Source: Streptomyces sp. TLI_171 (GTDB taxonomy: Bacteria > Actinomycetota > Actinomycetes > Streptomycetales > Streptomycetaceae). From it: 64,000 nt of DNA. The stretch covers positions 3,720,001 to 3,784,000 of the forward strand of contig NZ_RAPS01000001.1 in NCBI RefSeq assembly GCF_003610255.1, written 5' to 3'. This document shows positions 49,471 through 59,000 of the stretch, one piece after another; position 1 is the first letter of the stretch; each line of letters starts with the position of its first letter. The notes beneath the pieces are model-generated. The model made no database searches. It had not been told where the DNA came from and saw only the letters and a program-made list of their open reading frames with translations. The position numbers were made by a program, and so were the translations under genes.

Positions 49471-49682
49471 GCACGTGTCCTAAGGGTCAGAGTGTCGCGC
49501 AACGGGCGGCCCGGATCTGACGGGCAGTGCCAGACTCAGGCTAGGTTGATAAGTCATCAAATGCGATATTTATCAGGCGGTGTGTCGATGTGTCGGATAT
49601 GCCGGGGACGCGCCGGGCCGTCCATCCTGAGCTGCGGGAACGGACGGACCGGCGAACCTCCCGGACCGGATCGGACGGGCCG

Positions 49683-52600
49683 TCAGCTACGGCGAGTACC
49701 ACTCCCCCGGGCGAACACCCGGCGGGTGAACAGCCCCACGGCCGCCGCGATCAGCAACGCCGCGCAGGCCAGCCCGCGCCAGCCGGTGGCCGCCGCCCGG
49801 TGCGCCGCAGCAGCCGCATCCGGCGGCGGAGCAGCGAACTCCCGCGCCCCCGCCTGCTCCTCCGGCCGGTCCGACCCTGCGCCCCCTGACGGACCGTCGA
49901 CCGCCAGGGCGGAGGGCGGCGACGACGTCTCGCCGGACGGCGTTCCGGACGCGGCCACCGAGACGGACGGGGTCAGCGAAGCGGGTGCCGGAGCCGGCGG
50001 GACGGACGGCGCCACCGGAACCTCCGGGCCCCCCGGAAGCTCAGGAAGCTCCGGAACGGATGGAGCGGTGGCGACCGGCTGCGCCTGACGTCCCATCAGG
50101 CCCGGCACCATGATCGGCAGCACCTCCGGTGGACCGACCACCGCCAGCTCCGCCGGCGCCGCCGAGGGCGCCCCGGACGCTTGCACGCTCACCGACGCGG
50201 ACGGAGACGGCGACGACATGGCCGCACCCGGCGATGCCGATGCGGACGGCGACGCGGATGCCGACGCGGATGCCGACGCGGACGGGGAAGGGGATGGCGA
50301 CACAGACGGCGAGGGCGACAGGCTCGGCAACGTGACCGGCTCGGCGACCGCCGGCGGCACCACGATCGGCAGCACCTCCGGCGGCACCGGCACCGTCGAC
50401 ACCACCGGCGACGGCGAGACAGACACCGGCGCACTCACCGAAGGCGACGCGCTCACCGAGGCGGACGGAGACGGCGACACCGATGGAGAGGGAGACGGCT
50501 GAGCCGAGGCCGACGGCACATCAGATGCCGCGGGTGCAACGGTCGGCGAAGCCGCAGCCGTCGGCGAGGGCGACGGGCTCGGGGACCCCACCGGCTCGGT
50601 GACCGTCGGCGGCACCACGATCGGCAGCACCTCCGGCGGCACCGGCACCGTGGACACCACCGGCGACGGCGAGACCGACACCGGCGCACTCACCGAGGCG
50701 GACGGAGACGGCGACACCGATGGAGAGGGCGACGGCTGCGCCGAGGCCGACGGCACGTCAGATGCCGTGGGCGAAACGGTCGGCGAAGCCGCAGCCGTCG
50801 GCGAAGGTGACGGGCTCGGGGACCACACCGGCTCGGTGACCGTCGGCGGCACCACGATCGGCAGCACCTCCGGCGGCACCGGCACCGTCGACACCACCGG
50901 CGACGGCGAGACCGACACCGGCGCACTCACCGCAGGCGAGGCGCTCACCGAAGTGGACGGAGACGGCGACACCGGCGCACTCGCCGAAGCGGACGGAGAC
51001 GGCGCAGCCGATACCGAGGGGGAGGGCGAGTCGGTTGCCGAGGGGGCGGCGATGCGGACGGTGATCGGGTCGCCGGGGGTGCCGTTGCCGGCCGGGTCGG
51101 TGGCGGTGGGGAGGAGGGTGAGGTCGCCGGGGGCGAGGTCGTGGAGGGCGGTGCAGGACCAGGTGCCGTCGGGGCCGGTGACGGCGCTGCAGACGGTGGT
51201 GCGTTCGCCGCCGTGGCCGGCGGCGGTGACGGTGACGGTGGAGCCGGGTTCGGCGCGGCCGGCCAGCTTGGGGCGGGCGGTGTGCAGGAGTTCGCCGCTG
51301 CCGGGGGCGGTGAGGCGCGGGCGGTCGGGGGCGGCGGTGTCGACGGTGAGCGCGACGGGCTTGCCGTCCGAGCGGTTGCCGGCGCCGTCCAGGGCGCGGG
51401 GGGTGAGCCGGTAGCGGCCGTCGGGGAGGTTCTCGACGGGCAGGCAGGACCAGGTGCCGTCGGCGGCGACCGCGGTGGAGCAGAGGTCGGTGGTGCTGCG
51501 GTCGGCGGCCTCCGCGGCGACGGTGACGGTGGAGCCGGGTTCGCCGAGGCCGGTGAGCAGCAGCCCGGGGTCGTTGGTGAAGGCGGGCAGGGTGAGCACG
51601 GGAGCGGTCGGCGGCGTGGTCTTGACGGTCAGTCGGAACCGGTCGCCGCGCAGCACCATGCCGGTGCGGGTGGTCTCCACGGCCGCCAGGGTGTGCGGGC
51701 CCTCGGTGAGCGGACGGTCGGCCCGGCAGCTCCAGGAGCCGTCGTTGCCGGCCCGGGCGGTGCACAGGGTGGTGCCGCCCTCCTGGATCGCGATGCTCGC
51801 GCCGGCCACCGCGCCGTCGCCGCGGAACTCGGGGCGCGGCTCCTTGGTGACGGTGCCGGGGATCGGCAGCGCGACCTCGGGCTTGGCGGCGCCGATCGAG
51901 AGGCCGACCTTCTGGTCGACGACCTGCCCGGAGTCGGCGAAGCCGCCGGGGGCGACGAGTTGGGAGCCGTTGCGGGCCAGCCGGAGCCGGACCCAGGTCT
52001 CGCCGCTGGTCGCGCCGGACGGGACCTGCCACTCCAGGGCGGCGGTGGAGGACCCGGCGGGGACCTCGGCCTGCACCCGCTCCAGCGGGTCGAAGCGGCC
52101 GTTGCGGTCGAAGTCGATCCAGCCGGCCAGCACGGCGGGCCCGCTGCCGGGGGCGACCGGCACGTCCAGGTGGTAGTAGCGGCCGACGGCGGTCTCGGCG
52201 GGGAAGTTCAGGGTCGGGTCGGCCCCCTGGTACTCGGCGCGGCCGGGCTGCAGTTGCGGCGGCGGCGGGCTGGCCCAGGCGCTGCGGCGGCTGTCCCCGC
52301 CGTCGAGTTCGACGCCGGGGGCGAGCGGGCCGGCGTCGGCGGGGGGCGGCGGCGGGCCGGGGGGCGGGCCGGGCAGCAGCGGCTGGTCGACCGACTGGCC
52401 GATCCCGGGCCGGGTGCGAGCGGCGGCGGGTGCGGCGTCCTGGCCGAGGAACAGGTCGGAGACCAGGTGGGAGGCGTTGCCGTAGCCCTGCGGGGCGCTG
52501 CCGAGGCCCTCGTCGAGGGTGACGGTGAAGGCCTGCTTCAGCGCGGCGGGCGGGGTGGTGGAGCCGGCCCCGGCGGTGGAGCGCTGTTCGACCCGCAGCG

Positions 52601-53303
52601 ACACGGTGGAGACGGTGCCGGCGAGTTCGAGAGTGCCGGCGCCGTCGGCGGTGCCGTCCTGCGCGGCGCCGGCGGCGGGGGCGAGTTCGCCGGAGCCGAC
52701 CGTCCAGCCGGTCCAGCCGGTGCGGCCGACCAGGGCGGGAGCGGCGGGGGTGCCCCCGGTGACGGTCAGCCGGGAGCTGGTTCCGGTGCTGCCGTCCTTC
52801 GAAGTGGCCGTTCCGGTGAGGCCGCTGACGTGCAGTCGGGGGTTGCGGACGGGCCGGGAGAAGGACAGCTGGAGGGTGCCGAGCGTGTGCCAGGAGCCGT
52901 CGGCCGCGGGGCGCCGCTCGGCGGCGAGGAAGGTCTCGGCGGGGTCACCGGGACGGATGCCGTCGGTGTAGGGGGTGCCGCCGCCGGTGCGGTCGGCGAG
53001 CCGGCCGGGGGCTGCGGAGACCGTCACCCCGGGCAGCGCCGCGTAGTCGAACTGGACGGCGAGGCCGGAGGGCAGCACGGCGCGCCGTTCGGCGGTCCAG
53101 GTGTCCGGGGTCTGCTGGGCGTCCACCGGCGGGGTGCCGAGGCCGGTGAGCAGGCCGGTGGCGATCAGGACGGCGGTGCCCCGACCGATCCGGGAGCGTC
53201 CCGGGCGGCTCCGGTCGGCCCGTCGGTCACGGTCGGTCTGCCGGTCGCGGTCGGCCGGGCGGGCGTCGGGAGCCGGGGCCCGGAGGGGGAACTGTCGGCA
53301 CAT
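49683..53303 (-). CDS. Large GEVED/Ig-like repeat surface protein
   Basis: With the ATG at 53303 (AGGAG upstream) the protein is 1206 aa: an Arg/Asp-rich leader with signal helix (TAVLIATGLLTGLGTPPVDA), an N-terminal beta domain (CshA/lectin-like, about 65-330), a GEVED domain (VLAGWIDFDRNGRFDPLERV, about 400-455), three Ig-like modules each with DGSWSC/DGTWSC and PGSTVTV motifs (about 470-750), a Pro/Ser/Val repeat region with PPEVLPIVVPP units, and a C-terminal membrane helix with a basic tail (GLACAALLIAAAVGLFTRRV). There is no LPXTG-like sorting signal, so the helix itself anchors it. Probably a cell-surface adhesin or stalk-presented binding protein. Confidence 0.88.
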   Translation of the reverse strand: MCRQFPLRAPAPDARPADRDRQTDRDRRADRSRPGRSRIGRGTAVLIATGLLTGLGTPPVDAQQTPDTWTAERRAVLPSGLAVQFDYAALPGVTVSAAPGRLADRTGGGTPYTDGIRPGDPAETFLAAERRPAADGSWHTLGTLQLSFSRPVRNPRLHVSGLTGTATSKDGSTGTSSRLTVTGGTPAAPALVGRTGWTGWTVGSGELAPAAGAAQDGTADGAGTLELAGTVSTVSLRVEQRSTAGAGSTTPPAALKQAFTVTLDEGLGSAPQGYGNASHLVSDLFLGQDAAPAAARTRPGIGQSVDQPLLPGPPPGPPPPPADAGPLAPGVELDGGDSRRSAWASPPPPQLQPGRAEYQGADPTLNFPAETAVGRYYHLDVPVAPGSGPAVLAGWIDFDRNGRFDPLERVQAEVPAGSSTAALEWQVPSGATSGETWVRLRLARNGSQLVAPGGFADSGQVVDQKVGLSIGAAKPEVALPIPGTVTKEPRPEFRGDGAVAGASIAIQEGGTTLCTARAGNDGSWSCRADRPLTEGPHTLAAVETTRTGMVLRGDRFRLTVKTTPPTAPVLTLPAFTNDPGLLLTGLGEPGSTVTVAAEAADRSTTDLCSTAVAADGTWSCLPVENLPDGRYRLTPRALDGAGNRSDGKPVALTVDTAAPDRPRLTAPGSGELLHTARPKLAGRAEPGSTVTVTAAGHGGERTTVCSAVTGPDGTWSCTALHDLAPGDLTLLPTATDPAGNGTPGDPITVRIAAPSATDSPSPSVSAAPSPSASASAPVSPSPSTSVSASPAVSAPVSVSPSPVVSTVPVPPEVLPIVVPPTVTEPVWSPSPSPSPTAAASPTVSPTASDVPSASAQPSPSPSVSPSPSASVSAPVSVSPSPVVSTVPVPPEVLPIVVPPTVTEPVGSPSPSPSPTAAASPTVAPAASDVPSASAQPSPSPSVSPSPSASVSASPSVSAPVSVSPSPVVSTVPVPPEVLPIVVPPAVAEPVTLPSLSPSPSVSPSPSPSASASASASASPSASASPGAAMSSPSPSASVSVQASGAPSAAPAELAVVGPPEVLPIMVPGLMGRQAQPVATAPSVPELPELPGGPEVPVAPSVPPAPAPASLTPSVSVAASGTPSGETSSPPSALAVDGPSGGAGSDRPEEQAGAREFAAPPPDAAAAAHRAAATGWRGLACAALLIAAAVGLFTRRVFARGSGTRRS
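50303..51010 (-). repeat. Coding tandem repeats (PEVLPIVVPP units)
   Basis: Three long near-identical DNA units, aligned at 50346, 50601 and 50838 (periods 255 and 237 bp, i.e. 85 and 79 codons), encode VSTVPVPPEVLPIVVPP plus Ser/Pro spacers. A degenerate fourth PPEVLPIMVP occurs near 50100-50145. The high identity suggests recent expansion and length polymorphism between strains. Confidence 0.85.
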
Positions 53304-53599
53304 CCGGCTCTCCTCTCGGTGTCGTCGTCCGCCGGAATCGCGGCCCTGCCATGCACTCGAATGGTGATGACGATCAGACAAAAGGGAATCACGATCTGGT
53401 TTCCGTCATACCGCGACACCTGGCCAATTCGTCCGACACCACCCGATTGGTGGGCACTCGGCCAGCAGCATCGGGATACCCGCCCGACCCACCGTCAACT
53501 CACCCGAACGGGCATCAATCGGACGCTACCGCACAGTTGCTGACCACCTGTCAGTCCGACCTGTTCGAATTGGTGTGTTTATCAGTAGAGTCGGCCGGC

Positions 53600-54016
53600 G
53601 TGACGATTGATTCCACACTCATCAAGACCAGCTTCGCCGTCGTCGAGCCCCACGGCAGCGAAGTCACCGCCTACTTCTACACGCACCTGTTCGAGCACAA
53701 CCCGGACGTGCGCAAGCTCTTCGCCGAGCACATGAACGAGCAGCAGGACCGCCTCTGGGCCGCCATCGGCACCCTGGTCAACAAGCTCGAGGACACCGAC
53801 ACCGTGGTCAACGTGCTGCAGGGCCTGGGCCGTCGGCACGCCGGCTACGGTGCGCTGCCCGAGCACTTCCCCGCGGTCGGCGCCAGCCTGCTGGCCTCGC
53901 TGGCGCACTTCGCGGGCGACGCCTGGACCCCCGAGATCGAAGCCGCCTGGACCGCGCTGTACGGGGTCGTCACGGACGTGATGAGCGCGGCGCTGACCGA
54001 AGCCGCCGCGGGCTGA
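53600..54016 (+). CDS. Single-domain globin (flavohemoglobin-type)
   Basis: The 138-aa protein is a lone globin domain close to the globin half of flavohemoproteins: proximal His80 in GRRHAGYG, the PEHFPAVGASLL segment after the F helix, and Tyr/Gln in the distal region (AYFYTHLF, NEQQDRL). GTG at 53600. It ends 10 bp before a full flavohemoprotein gene and shares many identical residues with it, so the pair arose by duplication. It likely binds O2 or NO. The 296-bp upstream gap is comparatively AT-rich and should hold the promoter. Confidence 0.88.
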   Translation: MTIDSTLIKTSFAVVEPHGSEVTAYFYTHLFEHNPDVRKLFAEHMNEQQDRLWAAIGTLVNKLEDTDTVVNVLQGLGRRHAGYGALPEHFPAVGASLLASLAHFAGDAWTPEIEAAWTALYGVVTDVMSAALTEAAAG

Positions 54017-54026
54017 GAGGCCCCCG

Positions 54027-55226
54027 GTGCCCTTCGACCCCGCGGTCATCCGCGCCAGCTTCGCCGTCGTCGAGCGCCGCGCCGATCAGCTGACCAAGTT
54101 CTTCTACGCCCACCTGTTCACCAACAACCCCGGTGTCGAAGCACTTTTCCCGGCCCGGCTCGCCGAACAGCGCGACCGGCTCTTCGCCGCACTCACCCAA
54201 CTCGTGCTGCGGCTGGAGGAACCCGAGAAGCTCACCGGCTACCTGGCGGCGCTCGGGCGCGACCACCGAAAGTTCCAGGCCGCGCCCGAGCACTACCCCG
54301 CCGTCGGCGCCAGCCTGATCGCCGCGCTCAAGCACTTCTCCGGACACTCGTGGACCCCAGAGATCGAGAAGGCGTGGGTCGAGGCGTTCACCGTCATCTC
54401 CCAGGCCATGATCGACGCGGCCGCGGCCGTCCCCGAGTCCACCCCGCGCTGGTGGAACGCCGAAGTGCTGGACCGCCGCCGTGCCGCCCCCGACCTCACG
54501 GTGCTCACCCTGCGGCCGGACCGGCCGTACCCCTTCACCGCCGGCCAGTACCTGACGGTCTGCTCGGACCGGCAGCCGCACGTCTGGCGGCCCTACTCCC
54601 TCGCCTGCGCCCCCCGCTCCGACAACACGCTCGAACTGCACGTCCGCCGGGTCCCCGACGGGCTGCTGTCCACCGCGCTGGTCAACGACGTCCTGCCCGG
54701 TGAAACCGTCCGACTCGGCCCGCCGCTCGGCGAGGCCGTGCTCGCCCCCGACTCCGACCGGCCCCTGCTGATGGTCGCGGCCGGCACCGGCTGGGCCCCC
54801 GCCAAGGCCCTGCTGGAACAACTCGCCCGCGACGGCGGCCGCCCCACCACGGTGTTCGTCGCCGCCCGCAGCGACGCCGACCAGTACGACCTGGCCAGCG
54901 TGCACGAGCTGGTCAAGGAGCACGCCTGGCTGCACGCGGTGCTCTCCGCCCCCGAGCCCGGCGCCAGCCGCAACGAGGCTGCCAAGCTGCTCCGTGCCGG
55001 CCTGGCCGAGTTCGGCGACTGCTCCGGACACGACATCCACGTCTCGGGGCCGCCCGACCTGGTCCCCGCCGTCGCCGCCCAACTCCTCGACCAGAACGCC
55101 GAACCCGGCCTGCTCCGGCACGACCCGGTCGCCGCCACCTTCAACCGCAGCCGCCCGCTCACCCCCGCGGAGTGGTTCCTGGAGGAGCGCGACGTCCCCT
55201 GGATCAACCGGACCGAACTCGGCTGA
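54027..55226 (+). CDS. hmp: Flavohemoprotein (globin-FAD-NAD reductase)
   Basis: The 399-aa protein has the globin domain (proximal His80 in GRDHRKF), an FAD-binding domain with RPYSLAC (188-194) and an NAD domain (MVAAGTGWAPAKALLEQ, about 248-264). This is the Hmp architecture of NO dioxygenases, which convert NO and O2 to nitrate with NADH. GTG at 54027 is 10 bp after the single-domain globin stop, so the two form an operon. No NsrR-like gene is adjacent. Confidence 0.93.
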   Translation: MPFDPAVIRASFAVVERRADQLTKFFYAHLFTNNPGVEALFPARLAEQRDRLFAALTQLVLRLEEPEKLTGYLAALGRDHRKFQAAPEHYPAVGASLIAALKHFSGHSWTPEIEKAWVEAFTVISQAMIDAAAAVPESTPRWWNAEVLDRRRAAPDLTVLTLRPDRPYPFTAGQYLTVCSDRQPHVWRPYSLACAPRSDNTLELHVRRVPDGLLSTALVNDVLPGETVRLGPPLGEAVLAPDSDRPLLMVAAGTGWAPAKALLEQLARDGGRPTTVFVAARSDADQYDLASVHELVKEHAWLHAVLSAPEPGASRNEAAKLLRAGLAEFGDCSGHDIHVSGPPDLVPAVAAQLLDQNAEPGLLRHDPVAATFNRSRPLTPAEWFLEERDVPWINRTELG

Positions 55227-55230
55227 CGCC

Positions 55231-55274
55231 GGTCCTGCCGCCCCCCGACCACCACAACGGGGGGCGGCAGGACC
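55231..55274 (+). terminator. Hairpin terminator after flavohemoprotein
   Basis: Perfect 16-bp arms (55231-55246 and 55259-55274) flank a 12-nt spacer just after the stop codon. Confidence 0.85.
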
Positions 55275-55303
55275 GGCGACCCGCAGAACGACCCGGGGAA
55301 GCA

Positions 55304-55335
55304 CGAAGGCCCCGGGTGGGAACCCGGGGCCTTCG
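55304..55335. terminator. Hairpin terminator after tRNA-Arg genes
   Basis: The 14-bp arms 55304-55317 and 55322-55335 close a GGGA loop, 6 bp beyond the 3' end of the first tRNA-Arg on the minus strand. Confidence 0.88.
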
Positions 55336-55340
55336 GTCGG

Positions 55341-55413
55341 TGCGCTCAGCAGGATTCGAACCTGCAACCTCTTGATCCGTAGTCAAGTGCTCTATCCGTT
55401 GAGCTATGAGCGC
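55341..55413 (-). tRNA. tRNA-Arg(ACG), copy 1
   Basis: Read on the minus strand: GCGCTCA acceptor, anticodon loop CTACGGA (anticodon ACG), GTTCGAATCC T-arm, TGAGCGC plus discriminator A. No CCA is encoded. The A34 of this tRNA is the substrate of TadA, encoded at 27311. Confidence 0.96.
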
Positions 55414-55450
55414 TCGGACGATCCCTTGCGGGACCGCGAGCGGAGATTGG

Positions 55451-55523
55451 TGCGCTCAGCAGGATTCGAACCTGCAACCTCTTGATCCGTAGTCAAGTGC
55501 TCTATCCGTTGAGCTATGAGCGC
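55451..55523 (-). tRNA. tRNA-Arg(ACG), copy 2
   Basis: It is base-for-base identical to the copy 110 bp away, including a few flanking bases. The pair is probably cotranscribed on the minus strand toward the terminator at 55304. Confidence 0.96.
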
Positions 55524-55668
55524 TCGCCCCGGCGGACTGGCCTCCTGGGCGGTGCGGGGACAACATTACATGACCGTCGACCTGGGGCGAAATTGATTGC
55601 CGTCGGCCCTGTCGGCCCCCGTCAAGGCCGCCACGGCAGCCGCCGGACGAACATCCGCCGACAGCGAA

Positions 55669-55701
55669 GGAGCCCCGCCGGTCAGTGACCGACGGGGCTC
55701 C
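55669..55701 (-). terminator. Hairpin terminator after tRNA-Ser(GCT)
   Basis: GGAGCCCCG (55669-55677) pairs with CGGGGCTCC (55693-55701), and CGGTCA/TGACCG extends the stem inside with one bulge. Confidence 0.85.
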
Positions 55702-55709
55702 CGGTGAGG

Positions 55710-55800
55710 CGGAGGCGGAGGGATTTGAACCCTCGATGGACGGTAAAGCCCAAACCGCATTAGCAGTGCGGCGCCATAGACCGGACTAGGCGACGCCTCC
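55710..55800 (-). tRNA. tRNA-Ser(GCT)
   Basis: Minus strand: GGAGGCG (55794-55800) pairs with CGCCTCC (55711-55717), discriminator G at 55710. The anticodon loop CTGCTAA gives GCT. A long variable arm is present, as expected for tRNA-Ser. No CCA is encoded. Confidence 0.96.
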
Positions 55801-56002
55801 AACACCCGGACTGCGACCGGGACTCCGGCTGCACTCCGTGCGACTGCGATGATGCCATAGCCGACGGCCCCGGCACCAACCACCACAACGATACTGGCCG
55901 GGTCGTCCACGGCGCAAAGAAGAATGAGATACTTCCGTCTCCGAGGAGAGCCAGAGCCGCCCGTGGCAGCGGCGGCCCGAAGCCGTGAGGAGACCTGTCG
56001 AC

Positions 56003-59000
56003 GTGAGCAGCAGGCCGACCCGAGGCGCTGCTCGCCTCGCCGCGATACTCGACGCACTGCCCGACCCGCTGCTGCTGGTGAACAGCAACGGCACCGTGGT
56101 CGACGTCAACAAGGCCGCCGTGGAAAGCCTGCAGGCTCCCGGCACCTCGCTGGTCGGAATGGGCGTGCTGGACCTGCTGCCGGAGTTCGACCCCAGTCGA
56201 ATCCCCGGATCCATGCGGCCCCCCGCGAGCGAGACCGAGAGCCTGGACCGACCGGTCACCATGACCGCCCGACGCACCGACGGAACCGCCTTCACCGTCG
56301 AAGTGTCCGGGAACGACTTCACCGACGAGGGCGGCGGGGAGGCGCACGGCTTCCTGTCCTTCACCACCTCGGACCAGGACCTGCTGTTGCTGCTGGTCCG
56401 CGACATGTCGGCGCGCCTGGGCGTGGAGTCCGAGCTCCGCCGCCAGCACAAGCAGACCGAGATGATCCTGCGGGCCGCCGCCGAGGGCGTCCTCGGCGTC
56501 GACCTGGAAGGCCGCGTGGTGCTGGTCAACCCGGCCGCCGCGCACATCCTGGACTTCCGGGCGAGCGAGCTCGGCGGCCGCGAACTGCACCCGCTGATCC
56601 AGCACTCCCAGCCCGACGGCAGCCCGCTGGCCGCCGAGAGCTCGGCGCTGGTCGACACCCTGCACTCGGGGCGCAAGCACCGGATCCGCAACACCGTGCT
56701 GTGGCGCAAGGACGGCACCCCCGTCACCGTCGACCTGACCACCGCCCCGGTCCGGGACGGCGAGCAACTCGTCGGCGCGGTCATGACGTTCACCGACCGC
56801 ACCCATGAACTCGCGCTCGCCGCCCGCAACGAGCACCTCACCGCCGTCCTGGAGTCCGAACTCGGCGGAGCGCTCACCGCGCTGCACCGCCGGATCGACA
56901 CCCTGGCCGCCGACCCGGCCGGCCAGCTGTGGCCGGAGGCGAACTGGACGCTGCGCCGGCTCGCCGAGGAGTGCCGGCGGTTCGGCCGGCTCATCGACGG
57001 CGTGCTGGAGCACCAGCGCTTCGAGGCCGACGCCGACCGCGGCAAGGCCGCCCTCGACCGCGAACGGATCGGCCTGGACGAGGTCGTGCAGCTCGCCGTC
57101 GACCGGGCCGGCGAGCTGGTCGGTCCCGGCCGGGTCCGCTACTCGGTGCACGCCGCCGCCGTGAAGGTGCTCGCCGACCGCGAACGCCTGGCCCGGGCGC
57201 TGGCCCACCTGGTGGCCGACGTCAGCGGCGTCACCTCCGTGCCGGAGCCGGCCGCCGCCGAGAGCGACCCCGCCGCGCCCGGCGACCCGTTCGCCGGGCC
57301 CGCGCCGGTCGGCGAGCAGCCGCCGATGGTGGTGCTGGCCGCCGCCCAGCGCGGCGACGTCGCCCGGATCGAGGTGCGCGGCCCCGCCCGCACCTCCAGC
57401 GCCGTGCACCTGCCGATCGCCCGCGCCGCCGTCCAGCGGCACGGCGGCGTGCTGCAGCGCCACGACCTGCCCGGTGGGGCCGGGGCCACCTACGTGGTGG
57501 AACTGCCGCTCGACCCCGACGGCGACGCCTCCGGCGGACCCGAGCGGCAGCAGCACGTCCCGAAGGACTCCGACACCGCGATGCTGCCGGACCTCCCCGG
57601 GCAGCCCGGCGCCCCCGAGCTGCGGCCCGCCGCCGCTGACGGCGCCTCAGCGGCCGAGCCGGCGGGGGGCGCCACCGCCCGCGCCGACGACACCCAGGGC
57701 CACGGCCGCCGCCGGGCCCGCGCGGCGCGCGCGGACGACTCCTGGGGCAACGGCCCCGACCGGCCTGCCGGGCAGCCCGAGCAGCAGGCTCCCCGGGCGC
57801 CGATCGCGCTCGGCCCCGGCCCGTCCGCATCCGCCGAGCCGGCCGTCACCGCTCCGGCGGACGGGGCCGCCGCTGCCGAGCCGGCCGCCGAGGCCGGCGG
57901 GCGCACCGGGCGGCGGGCCCGCCGGGCCGCGACCGCGCAGGCCGCGACCGACAGCTCCGCGTCGCTGCACATCCCCGGCATCCCCGACCCGGGGACGGCG
58001 GTGTACCCCGGGTTGGAGCACTCCCTGCCCGTCACGCCCGCCGAGCCGCCGGCCGCCCCCGCCGCGCAGCCCACCGGGCGGCGGCGCAGGCTGGCGCTGC
58101 CCGCCGACGTCGCCGAGAGCGCGGAGGAGGTGACGGCGATCCTGCCGCCCGTCCGCGCCGAGGCGCCGGCCGAGCCGGCTCCGGAGTCCTCGCCCGAGCC
58201 GTCCAGCGCGCTGGAGGTGGCCCGGCCCGCGGCGCCCGCCCCCGCCGCTCCGGTCGAGAACGCCCAGCCGCAGCCGGTCGGCTCCGGGCTCGGCGAGCTC
58301 GTCCCCCCGCGCCCGCTGGGCGGATTCCAGGCGGCCTTCCCGGCCGCGTTCCCCGCGGGCGGGGCGCAGGCCGAACTGCCCGCGGGCCCCGACTCCGCCG
58401 CGGCGGGTGCGGGCGGCGCGGTGAACGGCCAGGCCCTGAACGGCCAGGGGGTCAACGGCCAGGCCCTGAACGGCCAGGGCGTCAACGGCCAGGGCGTCAA
58501 CGGGCACGAGCTGAACGGGCAGGCGGTGCAGGCCGGTTCCGGGGAGAGCGGTGGTCCCGGGGCGGCGCTGGCACTGCCGGCCGGCCCCGGCGCGGTGGAG
58601 GGGCGGACACCGCCCCGGCCGGTCGCCGAGCTGGCCCCGGCCAAGGAGCAGCCGCAGGACGGGCCGCGTTCGCTGCTGGTCTGGCCGGAGCCCGACCCGT
58701 CGACCCGCGGAGCGCTGGAGAGCCGCGGGTTCCGTCCCGTGGTGGTGGCCTCCCGCGAGGAGGTGGACGCACAGGTGCCCGAGACGCCCGCCGCGCTGTT
58801 CGTCGACCCGCTGACCGGGCCGATCACCCGCACCGCGCTGCAGTCGCTGCGCACCGCCGCACTGGCCGGGCGGGTCCCGGTGCTGCTGGCCGCCGGCCTG
58901 GGCCAGGCCACCCGGGACGCCGCCTACGGCGCGGACCCGGCGGTGCTGCTGCGGGCGCTGGCGCCCCGCGACGGCGAGAACCACGCGGCCCGGGTGCTGC

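Noticed and set aside
50303-51010. CRISPR-like or intergenic repeat array
   Set aside because: Units are 237-255 bp, in frame with a long coding sequence and encode repeated PEVLPIVVPP peptides; there are no spacers or cas genes.
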